Positions 1 through 5,782 of a stretch of 7,993 bases of DNA are shown here, one piece after another. The notes under the pieces were generated by a model that was not told the DNA's origin, made no database searches, and saw only the letters and a list, made by a program, of their open reading frames with translations. Made by a program: the position numbers and the translations under genes. Each line of letters begins with the position of its first letter. The stretch's first letter is position 1. The DNA comes from Acidobacteriota bacterium (GTDB lineage Bacteria > Acidobacteriota > Terriglobia > Acidiferrales > 2-02-FULL-67-57), in assembly GCA_016189965.1 (NCBI GenBank), contig JACPRL010000104.1:1-7993 (forward strand). Reading direction: 5' to 3'.

Positions 1-903
1 CACGAGAAGTTGATCGAAACCATTACCCGGGAAATCTTCAGCTACCTCGGCGACCGCCAGAGGTGCCAGCTGCGCGGCCTCCAGAATGATCAGATCGACT
101 GCCCGGCCTGCGACTCGCGCTGCGTCGAGACCTGCGCCGACAAAGCCCGCCGCGTCCTCGCCGCCGGCGCCGATCGGCTTACGGCCGGCCCGGGCGTCTC
201 GCAGGTGCCTACTGACATCGCGGCGCTGATTGACCACACGCTGCTGCGCCCGGAGGCCAGCCGCGCCGATATCCTCCGGCTCTGCGAGGAGGCGCGCCAG
301 TTCGGCTTCGCCACCGTGGTGGTGAATCCCGCCTGGGTGGCTGTTGCCGCCGCCGCCCTGCGTGGCACGCCGGTGAAGGTCTGCACCGTCGTCGGGTTTC
401 CCCTCGGGGCCACGCTCACGCCAGTGAAAATCTCCGAAGCGGAAGAGGTCATCAAGTTGGGCGCGCAAGAAGTCGACATGGTAATGAACGTGGGGGCGCT
501 CAAGTCCGAGGACGACGAAGGGGTCGAGGAGGACATCCGCGGGGTGGCGGCTGCCTGCCGGGCTGGCGGGGCGCTGCTGAAAGTCATCCTGGAGTGCGCC
601 CTGCTGACCGACGAAGAAAAAGTGCGCGGCGCCTGCCTGGCGCAGGCCGGCGGCGCCGATTTCGTCAAGACCTCGACCGGCTTCGGCCCGGGCGGCGCCA
701 CCGCCCGCGACGTTGAGTTGCTGCGGCTGGCCGTCGGCCCGGCGATGGGAGTCAAGGCCGCCGGCGGCATCCGCAGCTACGAAGACTTGAGACAGATGCT
801 CACCGCCGGCGCCACGCGGATCGGCGCTTCGGCCAGCGTGCGCATCCTCGGGGAGGCCGCCGGCGCTCGCGCCGAGCCCGCGCTCGCCGCCAGCCGCTAC
901 TAA
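1..903 (+). CDS. deoC: Deoxyribose-phosphate aldolase (DERA) with N-terminal microcompartment-targeting-like extension, 5' partial
   Basis: Class I aldolase that reversibly cleaves 2-deoxyribose-5-phosphate to glyceraldehyde-3-phosphate and acetaldehyde. Residues are numbered from the first visible codon. The DERA barrel starts near residue 70 (IDHTLLRP, 77-84) and holds all expected catalytic landmarks: Asp159 in VDMVMNVGAL, Lys194 in LLKVILE, the Schiff-base Lys223 in GADFVKTSTGFGPGGAT, and Lys252 in GVKAAGGIRS. Ahead of the barrel is an extension of about 70 residues that typical DERA lacks. It contains an amphipathic helix (residues 4-17, LIETITREIFSYLG) resembling encapsulation peptides of bacterial-microcompartment enzymes, then Cys34, Cys37, Cys41 and Cys45 (CX2CX3CX3C). 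The frame is open to base 1. TTG at 10 is a possible start, but the codons before it (H-E-K) fit the helix, so the true start is probably outside the window. Enzyme identity is secure; microcompartment targeting is inference. Confidence 0.93.
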   Translation, partial: HEKLIETITREIFSYLGDRQRCQLRGLQNDQIDCPACDSRCVETCADKARRVLAAGADRLTAGPGVSQVPTDIAALIDHTLLRPEASRADILRLCEEARQFGFATVVVNPAWVAVAAAALRGTPVKVCTVVGFPLGATLTPVKISEAEEVIKLGAQEVDMVMNVGALKSEDDEGVEEDIRGVAAACRAGGALLKVILECALLTDEEKVRGACLAQAGGADFVKTSTGFGPGGATARDVELLRLAVGPAMGVKAAGGIRSYEDLRQMLTAGATRIGASASVRILGEAAGARAEPALAASRY

Positions 904-1030
904 CGCAATTCAACCCCGCGATTCAACCACTGAGCTGAACTTCATTCCCCCTCACCAATTTACACTTGCAACTCCAGCGGAAGGGGTCTAGGATGGAGCG
1001 TTTTCAGGGCGGGGTGGACAACCGAACACT
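904..1030. other. Intergenic gap downstream of the aldolase
   Basis: This 127-base gap holds the candidate promoter and a short direct repeat, ATTCAACC at 908-915 and 921-928 (13-base period). No hairpin followed by a T-tract was found, so no intrinsic terminator is called for the aldolase. Confidence 0.5.
966..994 (+). promoter_or_regulatory. Putative sigma70-type promoter for the radical SAM gene
   Basis: TTGCAA at 966-971 and TAGGAT at 989-994 are separated by 17 bases. Each hexamer matches the sigma70 consensus at 4 of 6 positions. The predicted transcription start is near 1001, giving a leader of about 30 bases before ATG 1031. The leader holds only a weak purine-rich Shine-Dalgarno candidate (GGGGTGGA, 1011-1018). 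Its position in the largest intergenic gap supports the call. It suggests that the downstream gene is transcribed separately from the aldolase. Confidence 0.45.
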
Positions 1031-2512
1031 ATGAAGGCGCTATTAGTCTACCCGGAGTTTCCGGACACCTACTGGAGTTTCAAGCACGCCCTGCCCTTTG
1101 AGGGCAAGCGCTCGGCCTACCCCCCGCTGGGTCTTCTGACCATCTCGTCCTTGCTGCCCCCGCATTGGAAGAAACGCCTGGTGGATATGAATGTTCGGCG
1201 TCTCACCGGGGCCGACCTGGAGTGGGCGGACGTGGCGCTGGTGAGCGGTATGCTCGTGCAAAAGCACGGGCTGGCAGAGATTCTGACCCGATGCCGGCAG
1301 CGCGGGCTGCGAACCGTGCTCGGCGGCCCGGTGACCAGCAGCGTACAGGATTTGAACGTTCTCGCCGACCACGTAGTGATTGGCGAGGCGGAAGAGCTGG
1401 TTCCGACCTTGGCGGCCGAGCTGGAGCAGGGGACGGCCAAGCCCGTCTATGAAGCGGCGGAGCGGCCCGGCCTGGACAAGACACCCCTTCCGGATTTGGA
1501 CTTGATCAATCCCAAGTACTACAGCGCCATGGCCGTCCAGTACTCCCGTGGCTGTCCCTTCAATTGCGAGTTCTGCGACATTATCAAGATCTACGGGCGC
1601 AAGCCGCGCACCAAGTCGCCCGAGCAAATGGTGGCCGAGCTGGAGCAGTTGTACGCGCGCGGTTGGCGGGGCTCGGTGTTTATCGTGGACGACAACTTTA
1701 TCGGCAATAAGAAAAACGTGAAGCAGCTTTTACCCGTGCTGGCGGAGTGGAACGAGCGGCGCCGGTATCCCTTCACATTCTTCACCGAAGCCTCGGTCAA
1801 CTTGGCCGACGATGCGGAGCTGCTGCGCTGGATGCAGAAAGCCGGTTTCACCCGGGTGTTTCTGGGGATTGAGACCCCGGTGGAAGCCAGCTTGCTCGAA
1901 GCGCAGAAATACCAGAACACCAAGAAGGATTTGCTGGCCAGCGTCCGGCGAATCCAGGGCTATGGCATGGAGGTAATGGCGGGATTCATTGTGGGTTTCG
2001 ACAACGACCCACCGGATGTTTTCGACAAGCAGGTGGAGTTCATCCGCGAAAGCGGCATTCCCCTGGCCATGGTGGGCCTGCTGCTGGCGCTCCCCGGTAC
2101 CCAACTCTACCAGCGGCTGAAACGGGAAGGGCGCTTGCTGCAGGATGGCCTCGGGAACAACATGGATTGCACGCTGAATTTTGTTCCCCGGATGGATGCG
2201 CAGCGGCTGATTGCCGGCTACAAGTCCATCCTGCAAAGGATCTACCATCCCGACGAGTACTACGACCGGGTGCGGCGTTTTCTGGCCGAGTACCGCCCCA
2301 CGCACCACCGCCGCCGCTCGTTCTCGGACTACCTCGCCCTGGCGCGCTCCATGGTGAAGCAGGGGGTCCTGGGGGAGGCGCGCGCCAGCTACTGGAAGTT
2401 CTTTCTGGACGCCGCCATCCGCTATCGGCACGCCTTTGACACTGCCATCACTCTGGCCATCATGGGCTACCACTTCCAGACCTTAACCGGGATCGTTTGC
2501 CGGTCCGACTAG
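1031..2512 (+). CDS. B12-binding-domain radical SAM protein, DUF4070 / HpnP-like
   Basis: This 493-residue protein has a Rossmann-like cobalamin-binding domain (about 1-140: MKALLVYPEF start, PPLGLLTISSLLP at 31-43, VLGGP at 96-100, GEAEEL at 118-123). A radical SAM domain follows, with the [4Fe-4S] motif Cys175-X3-Cys179-X2-Cys182 (GCPFNCEFCDI). IVDDNFIGN at 218-226 and GIETP at 279-283 are typical of this class. The C-terminal part, from about 365 onward (NFVPRMD, YKSILQRIYHPDEYY), matches the DUF4070 style. The family includes HpnP, the hopanoid C-2 methylase, and other lipid-modifying enzymes, so methylation or another radical reaction on a lipid or other unactivated carbon is plausible. 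The substrate cannot be fixed from sequence. The usual cobalamin-ligand motif DXHXXG is absent; the equivalent stretch reads D52-M-N-V-R, as I recall for HpnP-like proteins. A plausible promoter precedes the gene, and no hopanoid gene lies beside it in the window. Confidence 0.9.
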   Translation: MKALLVYPEFPDTYWSFKHALPFEGKRSAYPPLGLLTISSLLPPHWKKRLVDMNVRRLTGADLEWADVALVSGMLVQKHGLAEILTRCRQRGLRTVLGGPVTSSVQDLNVLADHVVIGEAEELVPTLAAELEQGTAKPVYEAAERPGLDKTPLPDLDLINPKYYSAMAVQYSRGCPFNCEFCDIIKIYGRKPRTKSPEQMVAELEQLYARGWRGSVFIVDDNFIGNKKNVKQLLPVLAEWNERRRYPFTFFTEASVNLADDAELLRWMQKAGFTRVFLGIETPVEASLLEAQKYQNTKKDLLASVRRIQGYGMEVMAGFIVGFDNDPPDVFDKQVEFIRESGIPLAMVGLLLALPGTQLYQRLKREGRLLQDGLGNNMDCTLNFVPRMDAQRLIAGYKSILQRIYHPDEYYDRVRRFLAEYRPTHHRRRSFSDYLALARSMVKQGVLGEARASYWKFFLDAAIRYRHAFDTAITLAIMGYHFQTLTGIVCRSD

Positions 2513-2585
2513 CCTGACGGCACCGGCGCGCCCGCGGTGGCCGAGCCTGTCGGAGCGCACACCTCAAGCCTTTCTCTCGGCACGC

Positions 2586-2592
2586 AAAGGAG
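2586..2592 (+). promoter_or_regulatory. Shine-Dalgarno site for the aminotransferase
   Basis: AAAGGAG lies five bases before ATG 2598. It is the strongest ribosome-binding site in the window and fixes the start, which places the twin-arginine segment inside the protein. Confidence 0.75.
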
Positions 2593-2597
2593 CCGCC

Positions 2598-3845
2598 ATG
2601 CGCAGCCAGAGCCACACAAGCTCTCGACCCTCGCTCTCGCGCCGCCAGTTCGCGCGCCTGCTGGGCGCTGGCGCGGCCTGCCTCACCGCCCTCACTGCGC
2701 AGGGAATGGAAGAGCAGCTGGCGCGGCGGATGGGAGCCAGCGTCGAGTCGGCGAAGCTACTGCCCAAAGACCCGGCCAACCTGATCCTGCTCAACTCGAA
2801 CGAGAATGCTTACGGGCCTTCGCCCGCGGCGCTCGAGGCGCTGGCAGAAGCCCACAGCGTCGTGATGCGCTATCCCGACTACTGGGCCGACCAGTTGCAG
2901 GAGAAGCTGGCGGCGTTTCACGGCTTCGATCCCGCCGAGGTCGTCGTCACCTGTGGCTCCACCGAACTGCTGAAAATGGCCGCCCAGGCTTTCCTCGGGC
3001 CGGGACGCCGTCTGGTGCTGGCCGAGCCTACCTTTGAAGCTATCGTCTACTACGGGCGGCAGACGGGGGCGGAAATCGCCAAAGTCCCAGTGACGGCCGA
3101 CCACCGGCACGACCTCGCAGCAATGGCCGAGGCGGCGCGGGCGCGCCCCGGGCTGGTCTACGTCTGCAACCCGAACAACCCGACAGGCACGCTGGTGGCG
3201 AAGCAGGCGCTTGAAGAGTTTCTTGCCCGCGTACCGCGCGAAAGCGTCGTGCTGGTGGACGAGGCCTACTTCCATTACGCCGACGACCCGGCCTACGGCA
3301 GCCTGCTCGATGCGGTGCACGCCGGCAGCAACGTCGTTATCGCGCGGACGTTCTCGAAGATTTACGCTCTGGCTGGTCTGCGGCTGGGCTACGGCGTGGC
3401 GCGGGAGGAGTTGATGCAGCAGATGCGGGTCCAGCAGGTGATTGAGAGCTGGAACGTGGCCGGCTGCGCCGCCGCGCTGGCCAGCCTGGACGACGATGGC
3501 TGGGTGGCACAGAACCGCGAGCGCAACCGGAGCACGCGCGCCTTCCTGTCTGAAGCGATGGAGCATCGCGGCCATGCGTGCATTCCCTCGCAGACCAATT
3601 TCGTCTGCGTGCACGTGGGCGCGCCCGTGCCGCCGGTGATCGAAGCCTTCCGCCAGCACGGCATCTCCGTCGGCCGGCCCTTCGCGGGCTTGCCGGAGCA
3701 CATCCGCGTGTCGCTGGGGACGGCGGAGGAGATGGAAAAGTTTGTTGCCGCATTTGACAGGGTGATGGCAGCGCCCAAGCCGCTTTCGGCCGTCAACTCT
3801 CTCCCCGCGGCAGCGACCCCCACGCCTCTCTGGGCGCCCAACTAG
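2598..3845 (+). CDS. Tat-signal histidinol-phosphate-aminotransferase-like PLP enzyme
   Basis: A 415-residue fold-type I PLP aminotransferase of the HisC/COG0079 type. Visible landmarks: LNSNENAYGPSP (65-76), CGSTELL (119-125), NPNNPTG (191-197, with PLP-contacting Asn194), DEAYFHY (221-227, Asp221 and Tyr224), RTFSKIYALAGLRLGYG (250-266, Schiff-base Lys254 and Arg262), and a C-terminal HIRVSLGT containing the likely substrate-carboxylate arginine. The N-terminus (1-40) is not part of the HisC fold. It carries S-R-R-Q-F-A-R at 14-20, followed by a modestly hydrophobic Ala/Leu/Gly stretch to about residue 35, which reads as a twin-arginine signal peptide; folded export with bound PLP would fit Tat. 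After the domain there is an Ala/Pro-rich tail of about 24 residues. No histidine-biosynthesis gene is nearby, so a role in histidine synthesis is doubtful and the substrate is unknown. The start is set by a strong Shine-Dalgarno site. Confidence 0.88.
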   Translation: MRSQSHTSSRPSLSRRQFARLLGAGAACLTALTAQGMEEQLARRMGASVESAKLLPKDPANLILLNSNENAYGPSPAALEALAEAHSVVMRYPDYWADQLQEKLAAFHGFDPAEVVVTCGSTELLKMAAQAFLGPGRRLVLAEPTFEAIVYYGRQTGAEIAKVPVTADHRHDLAAMAEAARARPGLVYVCNPNNPTGTLVAKQALEEFLARVPRESVVLVDEAYFHYADDPAYGSLLDAVHAGSNVVIARTFSKIYALAGLRLGYGVAREELMQQMRVQQVIESWNVAGCAAALASLDDDGWVAQNRERNRSTRAFLSEAMEHRGHACIPSQTNFVCVHVGAPVPPVIEAFRQHGISVGRPFAGLPEHIRVSLGTAEEMEKFVAAFDRVMAAPKPLSAVNSLPAAATPTPLWAPN

Positions 3846-3862
3846 CGGTCGCCGCACAACGT

Positions 3863-3891
3863 TTGCGCCGATTCGACATCTAATCTATTCT
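3863..3891 (+). promoter_or_regulatory. Weak candidate promoter before the GAF-phosphatase gene
   Basis: TTGCGC (3863-3868) and TATTCT (3886-3891) are 17 bases apart in the 65-base gap before the phosphatase. The match is poor at -35 (3 of 6) and moderate at -10 (4 of 6). The implied start near 3898 would leave a leader of only about 13 bases, which cuts into the Shine-Dalgarno site. Read-through from upstream is the alternative. Confidence 0.2.
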
Positions 3892-3896
3892 TAGGC

Positions 3897-3903
3897 GGGG
3901 AGA
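3897..3903 (+). promoter_or_regulatory. Shine-Dalgarno site for the GAF-phosphatase
   Basis: GGGGAGA, with core GGAG at 3899-3902, ends about eight bases before ATG 3911 and supports that start. Confidence 0.55.
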
Positions 3904-3910
3904 ATCCTGG

Positions 3911-5737
3911 ATGGATGAAGGGGTAAAAGACAAATTGGACGGCCCGGCGGGCGAGGCGGCCACGCTAGAAGCGCCGCCGGAGGCGGGCTGCGCCGAAGCG
4001 ACCGAGGCCGGGATGATGGCCTGCCTGCAAGCCATCGCCGAGGAGCTGAACTCCACGCTGGATCTGGATCAACTCCTGCGGCGCGTGGCCGACCGCGTGA
4101 AGAGCACCATTGGCTACGACACGTTCGGCATCCACCTGCTTGACCCGCTGGGCGAAGAGCTGCGCATCCACTTCGGCGTCGGCTATCCGCCCGAAGTCGT
4201 CCAGCACTGGCGCCTGGGACTGGGCCAGGGGCTGGTGGGGACGGCGGCGAAGACCGGGCAGGCGGTGCGAGTGGCCGACGTGCGTCGCGACCCGCGCTAC
4301 ATCAACGCCGGTGAGGGCATTGTGTCCGAGCTCGCCATCCCGCTGCAGGTGAAGAACCGCACCATCGGCGTGCTCGACATCGGCAGCCGCCAGCCGGGCT
4401 ACTTCGCGGAAGGCCACCAACGCTTCCTGAGCTTCCTGGCCGGGCACTTGGCCAACGCCATCGAGAACGCCCGGCTCTACGAAAACCTGCGCCAGCAGAC
4501 GCGGACGCTCTCGCTGCTGCACGAGGTGAGCCGGGAAGTGACCTCGATTCTGGAGCGGGAGGAGTTGCTGCGGAAGGTGGCGCAGTTGGTCAAGCGGCTG
4601 ATCAACTACGACGGGTTCCACGTGATGCTGTGGAACGAGGAGGCGCAGCGGCTGGAGGACGTCTTCGTGCTGCGCTACGACGAGCGCATCGCCCCCAAAG
4701 GCGGATTGCGGCTGGGCGTGGGGTTGTGCGGCACCGCCGCCGCCCTGCGCCAGCCGGTGCGGGTGCCGAACGTGCACCGCGACCCGCGCTACATCAGTTG
4801 CGGCGACTCGGTCGAGGTGCGCTCGGAAATGGCGGTGCCGCTGCTGTTCAAGGACCGCCTGCTCGGCGTGCTCGACCTGGAAAGCACGGAGTACAACGCC
4901 TTCACCGAGCAGCACGAGCAGATACTCGCCACCCTGGCCTCCTACATCGACATTGCGCTGGAGAACCCCCGGCTCTACCAAAAGCTGCGCGAGGAGGAGC
5001 AGCGGCTGGAGACCGACCTCACCACGGCGCGCGAAATCCAGCGCGGGCTCCTGCCGGAAGCCGCCCCGCGCTTTGCCGGGTTCGACCTCGCCTTCGCCTA
5101 TCAGCCCGCCCGCCATCTGGGCGGCGACTTCTACGACTTCCTCCACTACGCGGACGGCCGGCTGGCCATCGCGGTGGGGGACGTGGCGGGCAAGGCGACG
5201 GCGGCGGCGCTCTACGGCTCGCTCGCTATCGGCATCCTGCGCGGGCACGTGGTCGAGCACCCCTGCGAGCCGGCGGAAATGCTCGAGTTGATGAACGAGC
5301 ACCTGCGGCAGCCGCGGCTTGACAACCGCTTCGTCACCCTGGCCTTCAGCTTGTACGACAGCGACAGCAAGACGCTCACCGTGGCCAACGCCGGCTTCCC
5401 GCGGCCACGCCTGGTGCGGGGCGGGCGCGTGGAAGAAATCCGGGTGGACGGTGTGCCGCTGGGGCTGCTGCCCGACGTGCGCTACGAGGAGAAGAAAGTG
5501 GCGCTGCTCGCCGGCGACGTCGTGGTCTTCTGCTCCGACGGCCTCCACGAATGCATGAACCGCCACGAGGAGGAGTTCGGCTCCGCGCGCCTGGAAAAGC
5601 TCCTGGGCGAGTTCGCCTCGCGCAGCGCCCAGGAGCTCGCCGATGAGCTCGTGCGCGCCACCGAGCGCTACGCCGCCGGCAACGGTGAGCACACCGACGA
5701 CCGCACCGTCGTGGTGCTGAAGGTCACGCGCGACTAA
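3911..5737 (+). CDS. GAF-GAF-PP2C (RsbU/SpoIIE-type) serine/threonine phosphatase
   Basis: A 608-residue soluble signalling phosphatase. Residues 1-35 are acidic and low in complexity. Two GAF sensor domains follow (about 36-190 and 200-357), each with the same signature (VRVxxVxRDPRYI, then a GVLD segment). A charged linker helix (about 355-382, through LREEEQRLETDLTTAREIQRGLLPEAAP) leads into a PP2C/SpoIIE domain (about 390-608). Metal-binding and catalytic landmarks are present: GGDFYDF with Asp406, VGDVAGKATAAAL with Asp424, FCSDGLHE with Asp543, and HTDDRT with Asp596/Asp597. The NAGH motif common in this family reads NAGF (residues 493-496). Relatives dephosphorylate anti-sigma-factor antagonists (STAS proteins) in partner-switching circuits and respond to ligands sensed by GAF domains. 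No anti-sigma kinase or STAS gene lies in the window, so the target is unknown. No transmembrane segment is visible. Confidence 0.92.
   Translation: MDEGVKDKLDGPAGEAATLEAPPEAGCAEATEAGMMACLQAIAEELNSTLDLDQLLRRVADRVKSTIGYDTFGIHLLDPLGEELRIHFGVGYPPEVVQHWRLGLGQGLVGTAAKTGQAVRVADVRRDPRYINAGEGIVSELAIPLQVKNRTIGVLDIGSRQPGYFAEGHQRFLSFLAGHLANAIENARLYENLRQQTRTLSLLHEVSREVTSILEREELLRKVAQLVKRLINYDGFHVMLWNEEAQRLEDVFVLRYDERIAPKGGLRLGVGLCGTAAALRQPVRVPNVHRDPRYISCGDSVEVRSEMAVPLLFKDRLLGVLDLESTEYNAFTEQHEQILATLASYIDIALENPRLYQKLREEEQRLETDLTTAREIQRGLLPEAAPRFAGFDLAFAYQPARHLGGDFYDFLHYADGRLAIAVGDVAGKATAAALYGSLAIGILRGHVVEHPCEPAEMLELMNEHLRQPRLDNRFVTLAFSLYDSDSKTLTVANAGFPRPRLVRGGRVEEIRVDGVPLGLLPDVRYEEKKVALLAGDVVVFCSDGLHECMNRHEEEFGSARLEKLLGEFASRSAQELADELVRATERYAAGNGEHTDDRTVVVLKVTRD
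4286..4796 (+). repeat. Internal duplication of the GAF signature in the phosphatase gene
   Basis: A 19-base identical segment (starts CGCGACCCGCGC, encodes R-D-P-R-Y-I) occurs at 4286-4304 and again at 4778-4796. The spacing is 492 bases, exactly 164 codons, and the flanking codons are similar too. It marks the two tandem GAF domains. It is domain duplication or conserved motif coding, not a mobile repeat. Confidence 0.7.
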
Positions 5738-5782
5738 GAAAATCCCGCCTCGCCGAGCTTTGCTGCGGTAGTCTATCCCGCC

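Noticed and set aside
904..960. tRNA-like stretch on the - strand (TTCAGCTCAGTGGTT resembles a tRNA D-arm)
   Set aside because: No matching acceptor stem, anticodon arm or T-arm could be laid out around it, so the resemblance is limited to one arm.
1730..2473. 247-codon open frame on the - strand
   Set aside because: Antisense to the radical SAM gene, no recognisable domain and no ribosome-binding site; shadow frame.
2521..2539. Possible terminator hairpin after the radical SAM gene (CACCG / CGGTG, 9-base loop)
   Set aside because: The stem is only five base pairs and no T-tract follows, so it does not meet the pattern of an intrinsic terminator.
2658..2683. Possible lipoprotein lipobox at Cys28 of the aminotransferase
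   Set aside because: The residues before Cys28 read G-A-A, without the Leu usually found at -3, so a Tat signal without lipidation is the better reading.
2537..3037. 166-codon open frame on the + strand overlapping the aminotransferase start
   Set aside because: It lies in another frame over a gene with a strong Shine-Dalgarno site and clear PLP-enzyme motifs; its own translation is Arg/Gly/Ala-rich with no domain.
2757..3857. 366-codon open frame on the - strand
   Set aside because: Antisense to the aminotransferase; low-complexity Arg/His/Gly-rich translation with no motif. A GC-rich shadow frame.
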